Source: UBA7672 sp040398465 (GTDB lineage Bacteria; Pseudomonadota; Alphaproteobacteria; Caulobacterales; Hyphomonadaceae). From it: DNA of 64,000 bases. Positions within the stretch are counted from its first letter, which is position 1. Each line of letters begins with the position of its first letter. The stretch lies in NCBI GenBank assembly GCA_040398465.1, contig JBBAUA010000002.1, positions 124,001 through 188,000 of the forward strand. The letters run 5' to 3'. The position numbers were made by a program, and so were the translations under genes. The notes under the pieces are model-generated. The model made no database searches, was not told where the DNA came from, and saw only the letters and a list, made by a program, of their open reading frames with translations. Of this stretch, positions 1 to 7,657 are shown piece by piece.

Positions 1-669
1 TTCGGCGGCGGGGCGTTGTATCTCGCGTTTGGACTGCTCGCGGGGATCATCGAGGCGAAGTCATCGGGCAAGGGTCAGGTGGTGGACTGCGCGATGATTG
101 ATGGCGCGGCGTCGCTGATGACGATGTTCTTCAACATGAAGGCAGTGGGGATGTGGAGCGCCGAGCGGGATTCAAACCTTCTCGATGGCGGGGCGCATTT
201 CTACGACACATACACATGCGCCGACGGGAAGTGGCTGGCGGTGGGATCAATCGAACCGCAATTCCACGCGGAGCTGGTGAAGGGTCTCGGCCTGCCGGCG
301 GATACGTTCGGCATGTACATGGATCGCGCGAAGTGGCCGGAGTTCTCGCAGCGCATTGCGGACGTCGTGAAGACGAAGACGCGCGATGAGTGGATGAAGG
401 TTTTCGACGGGACGGACGCCTGCGTTGCGCCTGTGCTGAGCATGGATGAGGCGGCGAAGCATCCGCATAACGCAGAGCGGAAAACTTTTGTGGAGTCGTT
501 CGGCGTCGTCCAGCCCAACGCTGCGCCGCGGTTTTCGCGTACTGCGGGAGCGGTTAATGGCGCACCGGCGATGGCGGGCAAACATTCGACCGAGGTGCTG
601 GAAAGCTGGGGTATCGCGGCCGACCGGCGGGAGGCGTTCATGAAGGCCGGGGCAGTCGCCCAAGGCTGA
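1..669 (+). CDS. CaiB/BaiF family CoA-transferase, alpha-methylacyl-CoA racemase-like (5' end outside window)
   Basis: Reading from base 1 in frame gives FGGGALYLAFGLL, the glycine-rich segment that follows the catalytic Asp in class III CoA-transferases and alpha-methylacyl-CoA racemases, so the gene starts upstream of the window. About 222 C-terminal residues are present, including the family segments VDCAMIDGAASLM and LLDGGAHFYDTY. The large-domain end with SWG near the C terminus is intact. Members either epimerise 2-methyl branched acyl-CoAs for beta-oxidation or move CoA between carboxylic acids in the cytoplasm. The catalytic residues lie in the missing part, so the racemase/transferase choice rests on overall resemblance to AMACR. 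The stop at 667-669 is followed by a structured intergenic region. Confidence 0.85.
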   Translation, partial: FGGGALYLAFGLLAGIIEAKSSGKGQVVDCAMIDGAASLMTMFFNMKAVGMWSAERDSNLLDGGAHFYDTYTCADGKWLAVGSIEPQFHAELVKGLGLPADTFGMYMDRAKWPEFSQRIADVVKTKTRDEWMKVFDGTDACVAPVLSMDEAAKHPHNAERKTFVESFGVVQPNAAPRFSRTAGAVNGAPAMAGKHSTEVLESWGIAADRREAFMKAGAVAQG

Positions 670-675
670 GGGAGC

Positions 676-766
676 GGCTTGTTATCCAGCAATTCAGTCC
701 CAAATATGGCGTGAAACCAGTACCTTGCCGGTATTTGTTTCACCTGAATTGCGGACAACAAGCGCC
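676..766 (+). other. Long imperfect stem-loop, candidate small RNA or 3' UTR element
   Basis: Three stacked inverted-repeat blocks fold on each other. GCTTGTT (677-683) pairs with AACAAGC (757-763). GCAATTCAG (689-697) pairs with CTGAATTGC (744-752). GTGAAAC (711-717) pairs with GTTTCAC (737-743), capped by AGTACC/GGTATT around the loop TTGCC (725-729). A 13-base one-sided internal loop (698-710) breaks the helix. The arrangement does not fit a tRNA or an integron attC site. It ends about 100 bases before a strong terminator, so a short structured transcript is possible. Function unknown. Confidence 0.45.
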
Positions 767-866
767 TCAATCCGCGTTCAGACTCACTCACCTACACCAA
801 GCACACACCGCCGGGACGCCTTGATGTCCCTCGATGGTTCCTGACGGTTCTGTTCCTGTGCAACTG

Positions 867-893
867 GGCCGGCTTCGAAAGAAGCCGGCCTTT
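867..893 (+). terminator. Intrinsic terminator with GAAA tetraloop
   Basis: GGCCGGCTTC (867-876) and GAAGCCGGCC (881-890) form a perfect 10-bp stem closed by a GAAA tetraloop. It is followed by TTTCCTTTTC (891-900). Orientation fits transcription from the CoA-transferase gene or from a small RNA between them. Confidence 0.85.
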
Positions 894-1004
894 CCTTTTC
901 CTGCCTGGCTCGCGCGGGGAGAGAGTCTGCGGCTTGTCTTAGCGTCGCGGTGACAACTCATCGCTTATCGGTAAAACCGGAGAAGACTTTTCCGGGAGCT
1001 GTGG

Positions 1005-3440
1005 ATGAAACTGGCGTGGGCGGCGGCTTTGGCTGCGGTATTTCTGGCGGCCGGGCCTGCGATGGCTGACGCCAACAAGCAGACCAAGGGCAAGTTCGAA
1101 GACAAGTTCAGGCAGCTGGAAGTCGACCTGCCGACGCCGAACACCTACCGGACGGCTTCTGGGGCGCCGGGCGAATCATACTGGCAGCAGCAGGCCGACT
1201 ACCAGATCAACGCCACGCTGGATGAGACGCGCAAGCGGATTACGGCGACGGGGACGATCACCTATCGCAACAACTCGCCGCACGCGCTGAACTATATCTG
1301 GCTGCAGCTGGACCAGAACATCTTCAAGCAGGACTCTGCGGCGCGGCGGATGCTGCGGCAGAGCACGCCGGGGCCGGCGGGGGATTCGGTGTCGATCGGC
1401 CAGTTGCGGCAGATGCAGTCTTATGCCGAGACGCCGCACGGGTTCGAGATCCAGTCGGTGACCGACGGCGGCAATGGGGCGCTGCGCTACATCGTGAACG
1501 ACACGATGATGCGGGTCGACCTGCCGCGCGCCCTGGCGCCGGGGCAGACGACGACGCTGAAGCTCGCATGGGCGTTCAACATCGTGGACAACGGGCTGTT
1601 CGGGGGGCGGTCGGGCTACGAGTATTTCCGCGACACGGACACCTATCTGTTCTTCCAGGCACAATGGTTTCCGCGGCTGGTGGCTTACACGGATTACACG
1701 GGGTGGCAGCACAAGCAGTTCCTGGGGCAGGGCGAGTTCACGCTTGAGTTCGGAAATTACGATGTCGCGATCACCGTGCCGGCGGATCACATCCTGACGG
1801 CGACGGGCGTTCTACAGAACCCCAATGATGTGCTCACTGCCGAGCAGCGCAGCAGGCTGGCGCAGGCGCGCCGGAAGTATGATGCGCCGATGTATGTTGT
1901 GACGCCGGACGAGGCTATTGCGAACGAGAAGGAAGGCACGACAGCGAGCAAGACGTGGCGCTGGAAGGCCGGGAATGTTCGCGATTTCGCGTGGGCCTCG
2001 AGCCGCAAGTTCATCTGGGATGCGATGGGCGTTGACCAGGACGAGGGCGAGGACGTTCTGGCGCAGTCCTTCTTCCCGACCGAGGCTGACCCGCTCTGGT
2101 CGCAATACTCGACGCGGGCGGTGGCGCATACGATCGACGTCTATTCGGAGTTCTCCTTCCCGTACCCCTATCCGACTGCCATCTCGGTTAACACGTGGCT
2201 GGGCGGCGGGATGGAGTATCCGATGATCTCGTTCAACGGCTACCGGCCGGTGAAGGACGAGAAGACGGGCGTGAAGACCTATACGCGGCAGGCGCGCAAT
2301 GGCCTGATCGGCGTGGTGATCCACGAGGTGGGGCACAATTACTTCCCGATGATCGTCAACTCGGACGAGCGTCAGTGGACCTGGATGGATGAGGGCATCA
2401 ACTCGTTCCTCGAGTGGATGACGGAGCTGCGCTGGGACGAGAAGTTCCCGGTCCTTCTCAACAACCCGAACTCGCTGGATGAGATCGGCGCCTACATGAT
2501 GTCGGAGGATCAGGTTCCGATCATGACGAACTCGGAGTCGGTGATTCAGTTCGGCAACAATGCCTACAACAAGCCGGCGGCGGCGCTGACGGTGCTGCGC
2601 GAGACGGTGATGGGGCGTGAGTTGTTCGATTTTGCGTTCAAGCAGTATTCGCAGCGCTGGAAGTTCAAGCGGCCGACGCCTTCAGACTTCTTCCGGACGA
2701 TGGAGGATGCCTCGGCCGTCGATCTCGACTGGTTCTGGCGCGGCTGGTTCTACACGACGGATCACGTCGATATCGCGCTGACGGGCATGCGTGAGTATCG
2801 GCTCTCGACGAAGAATCCCGATGTGGAAGGCCAGCTGCAGCGCGAATATCGCGAGGCGACGCGGCCGGAGCCGGTGACGGTGCAGGAGAACCGTGCGGCG
2901 GGTCAGACGACCTACATGCAGGCGCATCCGGATGCCGCGGACTTCTACACGCAGAACGACGAGTTCCAGTCCAACAACAAGGATCGGAACGATTACGCGA
3001 ACTTCCTGGACGGCCTGAAGGAGCCCGAGAAGTCGGCGTTCGAGCGGGCGCTGCGAGAGAACCCGTATGTCTACTTCGTGGATTTCGAGAACCGGGGCGG
3101 GCTGGTCTCGCCGCTGCCGCTGCGTTTAACGTTTGAGGATGGGACGACGAAGGATGTAATGATCCCGGCCGAGATCTGGCGCGTGAACTCGGAGAAGGTC
3201 TCGAAGATGTTCTACGAGACGAAGAAGGTGGTCTCGATCGAGCTGGATGCGCGGCATCAGATTGCTGACGCGGTGCGGTCGAACAACGGCTTCCCGCAGC
3301 AGAACACGCCGAGCCGGCTGGATGTCTATCGCTCCAACCAGAGCGGTATGCGCAACCAGATGGCGGATGCGCTGGTGGAGCTGAAGGCGAAGCAGGCGCA
3401 GCCTGCGAGCCCTGCGGCGCCGATCGCGCCGAGCAACTGA
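1005..3440 (+). CDS. Secreted M1 family zinc metallopeptidase
   Basis: The 811-residue protein begins with a Sec-type signal peptide (about residues 1-22, cleavage near AMADA). The gluzincin zinc site is complete: H440-E441-x-x-H444, then exactly 18 residues to E463. Upstream, GGGMEY (residues 400-405) replaces the classic GAMEN exopeptidase motif, as in the long M1 subfamily of Gram-negative bacteria. The metallopeptidase domain sits roughly at residues 350-590. The N-terminal part is the beta-saddle domain, and the C-terminal 200 residues are not a standard ERAP1-type domain. It probably acts as an aminopeptidase in the periplasm or at the outer membrane. The downstream DUF6702 gene starts 10 bases after the stop and is likely co-transcribed. 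Confidence 0.88.
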   Translation: MKLAWAAALAAVFLAAGPAMADANKQTKGKFEDKFRQLEVDLPTPNTYRTASGAPGESYWQQQADYQINATLDETRKRITATGTITYRNNSPHALNYIWLQLDQNIFKQDSAARRMLRQSTPGPAGDSVSIGQLRQMQSYAETPHGFEIQSVTDGGNGALRYIVNDTMMRVDLPRALAPGQTTTLKLAWAFNIVDNGLFGGRSGYEYFRDTDTYLFFQAQWFPRLVAYTDYTGWQHKQFLGQGEFTLEFGNYDVAITVPADHILTATGVLQNPNDVLTAEQRSRLAQARRKYDAPMYVVTPDEAIANEKEGTTASKTWRWKAGNVRDFAWASSRKFIWDAMGVDQDEGEDVLAQSFFPTEADPLWSQYSTRAVAHTIDVYSEFSFPYPYPTAISVNTWLGGGMEYPMISFNGYRPVKDEKTGVKTYTRQARNGLIGVVIHEVGHNYFPMIVNSDERQWTWMDEGINSFLEWMTELRWDEKFPVLLNNPNSLDEIGAYMMSEDQVPIMTNSESVIQFGNNAYNKPAAALTVLRETVMGRELFDFAFKQYSQRWKFKRPTPSDFFRTMEDASAVDLDWFWRGWFYTTDHVDIALTGMREYRLSTKNPDVEGQLQREYREATRPEPVTVQENRAAGQTTYMQAHPDAADFYTQNDEFQSNNKDRNDYANFLDGLKEPEKSAFERALRENPYVYFVDFENRGGLVSPLPLRLTFEDGTTKDVMIPAEIWRVNSEKVSKMFYETKKVVSIELDARHQIADAVRSNNGFPQQNTPSRLDVYRSNQSGMRNQMADALVELKAKQAQPASPAAPIAPSN

Positions 3441-3450
3441 GGAGACACGG

Positions 3451-3978
3451 GTGAAGCTGCCGGTCGGGATCACGCGCAGGATGGCGCTGCTGACCGGCGG
3501 CGCATGCGTGGCGACGATGGCGCTCGCGCCCGAGGCGCTTGCGCATCGTGCGCAGACAGTGCTGACGACGGTGATGTGGAATGCCGCGTCGTCGATGCTG
3601 GAAGTCACGCACCGCATACATGCGCATGACGCCGAGCTGACGCTGGCGGCGACGACGGGCGTGCAAGCGGTGGACATCACGCAGGTGAAGAACCAGGCGC
3701 AGCTGATGCTCTACATCGAGAAGCAGTTCACGCTGACGGACGGCGCCAAGGTCATCGCATTGCAGCCGCTGGGCGCCGAGATGGAGGGCGAGGCCATCCT
3801 TGTCTACCAGGAGTGCAGGCTGGCGGCGCCGCCGAAGGGTCTGTCGATCGTGAACGGCATCCTGCGGGATGTGTTCGAGGGGCAGACCAACCTCGTGAAC
3901 GTGCGACTGGCGCAGCGGACGCGGACGCTGATCTTCTCGGGCAATGACGGCGCAAAGCGGGCCGAAGGGCTGCTGTAG
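3451..3978 (+). CDS. DUF6702 family exported protein
   Basis: This 175-residue protein uses a GTG start with GAGG just upstream. It has an N-terminal export signal containing TRRMALL (residues 9-15), which could be read by the Tat system, and an alanine-rich core ending near EALAH. The mature part shows the DUF6702 pattern: AHRAQTVLTTVMWN near the new N terminus, a central YIEKQFTL, and a C-terminal Q-T-N-L-V-N-V segment. No catalytic residues are apparent. It follows the M1 peptidase by 10 bases, so a shared envelope role is likely, but its biochemical function is unknown. Confidence 0.75.
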   Translation: MKLPVGITRRMALLTGGACVATMALAPEALAHRAQTVLTTVMWNAASSMLEVTHRIHAHDAELTLAATTGVQAVDITQVKNQAQLMLYIEKQFTLTDGAKVIALQPLGAEMEGEAILVYQECRLAAPPKGLSIVNGILRDVFEGQTNLVNVRLAQRTRTLIFSGNDGAKRAEGLL

Positions 3979-4047
3979 GGGCGCTCTGGCGCGCCTGACA
4001 CGCGGCCGGTAGATTGCGCGTTCGGGGAGCAGTCTCAGGGGACGTGC

Positions 4048-4791
4048 ATGCGGGTCTTCATCATCGCTGTCGTCGGGCTTGTCGCTGCGCTCGCTGGCGG
4101 CGCGGCGCTGGTCCCGATGTCGGTGGCGGCTGACATGGCGGCGAGCCGATTCCCCGATTTCAATTTCAAAACCGCGTCCGGCAGCATGTGGGACGGCAAG
4201 CTGACGCAAGTGGCGTTCGGCAGCCAGTTCATCGGCGACCTCGCCGTGAAGACCGACCTGATGTCGCTGCTGGGCGGGAAGGCGGCGGGTGCGCTGGGTT
4301 TCACGCGTGAGGGTTTTGCAGGTACGGCAAACCTTGCTTACGGGTTCACGAACGGCGGGCTGGAGGTGAAGGATCTCAAGCTGGAGGGCAACACGGCGCT
4401 GGTGCCGGGCATGCCGGCGGCGCTGGCGCGGTCTGACGGGCGTTTCACGCTGGCGATCAGCGAGGTGACTTTCGTCGACAGCCTCTGCGAGATGGCCTCC
4501 GGCGAGGTCTGGACTGATGCGCTGACCAAGTTGAATATCCAGGGATGGGTCGGGCCGGAGCTGCGCGGGCCGGTGACGTGTGAGGGCGGGCACATGCAGG
4601 TGCAGGCGGGCGGCAAGGCGGCGACGGGGGAGGATGTGCTGGCGATCCTGAGCATCAGCCAGCATCTGGACATGGAACTGACCGCCACCGTCGCGAACGC
4701 GACGCCAGCGGCGGCAAAGGCGCTTGGGGACATCGGCTTCGTCCGTGAAGGCGACAAGCTGGTGCTGAACCAGGCGATGGGCGCTCGTTAA
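4048..4791 (+). CDS. Type II secretion system protein N-like (GspN) protein
   Basis: The 247-residue protein has one N-terminal transmembrane segment (about residues 3-25) followed by a periplasmic domain. The hallmark segment ASGSMWDGKLTQV (about residues 44-56) and a second copy-like ASGEVWTDAL near residue 150 match the repeated A-S-G-x-x-W pattern of GspN inner-membrane components. The GPVTCEGG segment near residue 173 also fits. No other gsp genes are nearby, so whether it serves a secretion system or an AsmA-like envelope role cannot be decided here. It precedes tRNA-Asp by 79 bases. Confidence 0.65.
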   Translation: MRVFIIAVVGLVAALAGGAALVPMSVAADMAASRFPDFNFKTASGSMWDGKLTQVAFGSQFIGDLAVKTDLMSLLGGKAAGALGFTREGFAGTANLAYGFTNGGLEVKDLKLEGNTALVPGMPAALARSDGRFTLAISEVTFVDSLCEMASGEVWTDALTKLNIQGWVGPELRGPVTCEGGHMQVQAGGKAATGEDVLAILSISQHLDMELTATVANATPAAAKALGDIGFVREGDKLVLNQAMGAR

Positions 4792-4816
4792 CGGGCGGTG
4801 GAATCCCCGATTGCGC

Positions 4817-4845
4817 TTGACCGGCACGGCGACCACGCATAAACG
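4817..4845 (+). promoter_or_regulatory. Probable promoter of tRNA-Asp
   Basis: TTGACC (4817-4822) and TAAACG (4840-4845) are separated by 17 bases, putting transcription start near 4852, about 19 bases before the mature tRNA. The -35 is strong and the -10 is weak. Confidence 0.45.
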
Positions 4846-4855
4846 CTCCTTCCTT

Positions 4856-4954
4856 CGATACCTGCGGTACGCGGGTGTAGCTCAGTTGGTTAGAGTGCCG
4901 GCCTGTCACGCCGGAGGTCGCGGGTTCGAGCCCCGTCACTCGCGCCAGGTATCG
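4856..4954. repeat. Short inverted repeat flanking tRNA-Asp
   Basis: CGATACCTG (4856-4864) and CAGGTATCG (4946-4954) are perfect 9-base inverted repeats. They bracket the tRNA and overlap its 3' CA. In the precursor RNA they can extend the acceptor helix. Confidence 0.6.
4871..4947 (+). tRNA. tRNA-Asp (anticodon GTC)
   Basis: The 77-base cloverleaf includes an encoded CCA end. Acceptor 4871-4877 pairs with 4937-4943 with one G-U. The D-loop region GTAGCTCAGTTGG is standard, and the anticodon stem CCGGC/GCCGG (4898-4902, 4910-4914) frames loop CTGTCAC with anticodon GTC at 4905-4907. The T-arm contains GGTTCGAG. It delivers aspartate at GAC/GAU codons. Confidence 0.97.
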
Positions 4955-4968
4955 GAAAGTCGCTTCGC

Positions 4969-5955
4969 ATGAGTGCGTCGCCCGAAAAATACAATCAAGT
5001 CAGTGCTCTGCCGCCAGGCCCGTGCTTGGCCGAGATCAATCGCGTGCTGATTGGGGCTGGTGCCAGGCCGCCTAACCCCGTCGCGGCCTTCACCATGTTC
5101 CGAGGCGCCGTGGCCGCAGGAAGCGCGGCGGCGGCCGAACGCCTCGCGGCGCTGGCGGCGCACGGGATCAACCGACAGGCAAACTGGAACGAGGCGATCG
5201 GCTCGCTGGTGAAGGCCGCGGACATGGGTCATGCCCCCGCGCAGGACCGGATCAAGGTGCTGGCCCGGGGCCGTAGCGGCACATGTTGAGGGTGCCTGGC
5301 TGCCGCTGGCGCGGTCCATCGAGATCAAGGACCTGCTTCGGCTCCCTCGCTGACCAGAGTTCACGAGTCGCCCGCAATCGCCTTGATTGAAGGCCTGGCG
5401 ACACCTGCAATGTGTCGTTGGCTGGTCCAAAGAGGGGATTCGCGGCTTGGACCAGCCAGGATCGGGGATTGCGCGACTGGGAAGGGCGCCGTGGATCCGA
5501 TCCGCACGGGGCTCGTCGCCGGGTTCGGGCCGTCGGATACGGACGCAGTGCTGGTGATGACGCAGAAGCGGCTGGAACTGGCGTCCGGGCTCAAGGTCCT
5601 GCAGCAGGAAGCGCCGCATGTGCTGAGGTATGAGGTGGGGCAGGAGTACAAGGCCCACTTCGATTTCTTCGCCCCCGGCGAGCCCGCCTTCCAGCATGCA
5701 CTGAACACGATGGGCCAGCGGATTGGCGCCCGTCTGACCTGGCTGAACGACGACTATGAGGGCGGCGAAACCGCCTTCCCCAAGATCGACTGGAAGCACA
5801 GGGGCAAGCCGGGCGACTCAATGCTGTTCCTCAATGTGAGGACCAGCGACCGCCTGCCGGACTCGATGACGCTGCACGCCGGCATGCCGGTGACTCGCGG
5901 CCGCAAATGGCTGTTCTCGCAGTGGGTCAGGGACAGGGCCCAACCCATCGTGTGA
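4969..5955 (+). pseudogene. Sel1-repeat prolyl 4-hydroxylase (2OG-Fe(II) oxygenase), frame-disrupted
   Basis: Three pieces of one 2-oxoglutarate/Fe(II) oxygenase lie in alternating frames. The first (4969-5289) has an ATG start and Sel1-like helical repeats, and ends at TGA 5287. A 20-odd-residue piece (AWLPLARSIEIKDLLRLPR) is read one base later, about 5288-5353. The catalytic part returns to the first frame from about 5350 to 5955. There the iron ligands H-x-D (5656-5658, 5662-5664) and distal His (5875-5877) are intact, as is the 2OG-binding Lys (5905-5907) in the segment HAGMPVTRGRKW. The whole span is 987 bases, a multiple of three, so one inserted and one lost base would explain everything. 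This may be sequencing error or a true pseudogene. The catalytic domain could still be translated from TTG 5383 or ATG 5410. Confidence 0.75.
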
Positions 5956-6121
5956 TGGCGGTGTTGCGACGTTCCATCGCAGCGCGACGATGCATGCAAC
6001 GCCCGGAAACAAGGCCGAAAAGTCGCGGCTCACCCAATACTGGGGACGACGCCGGGCGGCTCTATTGCCTCTAGGGTCAAAGCGGACTAGGCCGTCCACG
6101 AAAATAGAACCGAGGGCTCAA

Positions 6122-6496
6122 ATGCAAGGCGTGGAGACACTCGTCATCGAGTATCTGCCGGTCGTGATTTTCCTCGCGGTCGCCGTCGTGCTGAGCTGTC
6201 TGTTTCTCGTGGCTTCGACACTGATGGCGCCGCGAAAGCCCGATCCGGAAAAACTGTCGGCGTATGAGTGCGGGTTCAACGCGTTCGATGACGCGCGCAT
6301 GAAGTTCGACGTGCGGTTCTACCTCGTCTCGATCCTCTTCATCATCTTTGACCTCGAAGTGGCGTTCCTGTTCCCGTGGGTGTTCCAGGTGGCCGAGGGC
6401 AATATTCCGGCGTTCTGGTCGATGATGGGCTTTCTCGGCGTCCTGACGGTCGGGTTCGTTTATGAGTGGCGCCGTGGCGCGCTGGAGTGGCAGTGA
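6122..6496 (+). CDS. nuoA: NADH-quinone oxidoreductase subunit A
   Basis: This is a 124-residue, three-helix membrane subunit of complex I. The conserved matrix/cytoplasmic-loop motif YECGFNAFDDAR carries the Cys of the ND3 loop that lines the quinone cavity. The frame is open back to 5990, but the family start is ATG 6122, preceded by CGAGGG at a good distance. The first gene of the 14-gene nuo operon, it overlaps nuoB by one base (TGATG). Promoter elements in the 166 bases upstream are not clear enough to call. Confidence 0.95.
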   Translation: MQGVETLVIEYLPVVIFLAVAVVLSCLFLVASTLMAPRKPDPEKLSAYECGFNAFDDARMKFDVRFYLVSILFIIFDLEVAFLFPWVFQVAEGNIPAFWSMMGFLGVLTVGFVYEWRRGALEWQ

Positions 6497-7035
6497 TGGC
6501 TGAGCCGAAAGCAGCTTCATCGACTGCGCTCGTGAAGGCGACCGACCCCTATTTTCAGGGGCTTTCGGACGAGCTGGCGGACAAGGGCTTCATCGTCGCG
6601 GCGGCGGACGACCTGATCACGTGGGCGCGCACGGGCTCGCTGATGTGGATGACGTTCGGGCTGGCGTGCTGCGCCGTCGAGATGATGCAGGCGTCGATGC
6701 CGCGTTACGACATGGAGCGGTTTGGGGCTGCGCCGCGCGCCTCGCCGCGCCAGTCGGACGTGATGATCGTTGCCGGCACACTGACCAACAAGATGGCTCC
6801 CGCGCTTCGCAAGGTCTACGACCAGATGCCGGAACCACGCTACGTGATCTCGATGGGATCCTGCGCGAATGGCGGGGGGTATTACCATTACTCATACGCC
6901 GTGGTGCGCGGGTGTGACCGGATCGTTCCGGTGGACATCTATATCCCTGGCTGCCCGCCGACCGCTGAGGCGCTGATCTACGGGCTGCTGCAGCTGCAGA
7001 AGAAGATTCGGCGTGAGGGGAGCATCGAACGATGA
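6496..7035 (+). CDS. nuoB: NADH-quinone oxidoreductase subunit B
   Basis: This is a 179-residue peripheral subunit that holds iron-sulfur cluster N2, the last electron donor to quinone. The four ligands are visible: adjacent C58-C59, C123 in GSCANGGGYY, and C153 in PGCPPTAEA. The start was set at ATG 6496, overlapping the nuoA stop, although the frame is open further upstream. It sits beside NuoC and NuoD, which form the same quinone module, and overlaps nuoC by four bases (ATGA). Confidence 0.96.
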   Translation: MAEPKAASSTALVKATDPYFQGLSDELADKGFIVAAADDLITWARTGSLMWMTFGLACCAVEMMQASMPRYDMERFGAAPRASPRQSDVMIVAGTLTNKMAPALRKVYDQMPEPRYVISMGSCANGGGYYHYSYAVVRGCDRIVPVDIYIPGCPPTAEALIYGLLQLQKKIRREGSIER

Positions 7036-7655
7036 GCGCCCTTCCTTCCCGGCCAGCTATGCTTGCTGAACTGCGGACGCATCTGCAGGCGACGCAGAAG
7101 TCGATCAAGTCGATGGTGGTTTCGGCGGGCGAGCTGACCGTGCTGGTCGACCGCGACGGGATCGTGAAGTTCCTTGAGTTCCTGCGCGAGGACAGCCAGT
7201 GCCGGTTCGAGACGCTGGTGGACCTGTGCGGCGCTGACTATCCCACGGACCCGGAGCGATTCGAGATCGTCTACCACCTGCTGTCGATGCGGCTAAACCA
7301 GCGCATCCGCTTGAAGGTGCGCACGGACGAGGCGACGCCTGTACCCAGCGCGACTGCGGTTTTTCCTGTCGCCAACTGGTATGAGCGCGAGACATTCGAC
7401 ATGTATGGCGTGATCTTCTCGGGTCACCCGGACCTGCGCCGCATCCTCACCGACTATGGGTTCGAGGGTTACCCGCTGCGCAAGGACTTCCCGCTCTCCG
7501 GTCGCGTGCAGGTTCGCTACGACGAGGCGCAGAAGCGCGTGATCAATGAGCCGGTGAAGCTGGTTCAGGAATACCGGAACTTTGACTTCCTGAGCCCCTG
7601 GGAGGGCATGCAGGCCGTGATCCCGGGCGATGAGAAAGTGGGAGGCCAGAAATAG
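7032..7655 (+). CDS. nuoC: NADH-quinone oxidoreductase subunit C
   Basis: This is the 207-residue 30-kDa subunit of complex I. The signature region E-R-E-x-F-D-M-Y-G (about residues 118-126) leads into the conserved G-Y-P-L-R-K-D-F-P loop. It carries no cofactor and helps dock NuoB and NuoD. It is separate from NuoD, unlike the fused NuoCD of enterobacteria. Start ATG 7032 overlaps the nuoB stop. Confidence 0.95.
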   Translation: MSALPSRPAMLAELRTHLQATQKSIKSMVVSAGELTVLVDRDGIVKFLEFLREDSQCRFETLVDLCGADYPTDPERFEIVYHLLSMRLNQRIRLKVRTDEATPVPSATAVFPVANWYERETFDMYGVIFSGHPDLRRILTDYGFEGYPLRKDFPLSGRVQVRYDEAQKRVINEPVKLVQEYRNFDFLSPWEGMQAVIPGDEKVGGQK

Positions 7656-7657
7656 TC

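Larger units (their letters stand above)
670..1004. other. 335-base gene-free region: long stem-loop, small hairpin, terminator, peptidase 5' flank
   Basis: No convincing coding sequence lies here. In order it holds a long imperfect hairpin (676-766), an A/C-rich single-stranded-looking stretch (767-810), a small hairpin (stem GGGAC/GTCCC at 813-817 and 826-830), and a near-perfect intrinsic terminator (867-893). About 110 bases then lead to the M1 peptidase start, with a GGGAG ribosome binding site about 7 bases before that ATG. The hairpins plus terminator could be the 3' untranslated region of the upstream gene or a separate small RNA. I could not identify a promoter that decides between these. 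Confidence 0.6.

Noticed and set aside
676..766. Integron attC site
   Set aside because: The end sequences have GTT on the 5' side and AAC on the 3' side, the reverse of the attC consensus, and there is no cassette-like context.
2665..4836. 723-codon open frame on the minus strand
   Set aside because: It lies antisense to the M1 peptidase, DUF6702 and GspN-like genes. The translation is Arg/His/Pro-rich with no motif, a shadow of high-G+C coding DNA.
5264..5353. Programmed frameshifting in the prolyl hydroxylase gene
   Set aside because: No slippery heptamer with downstream structure was seen, and two opposite shifts would be needed; indels are simpler.
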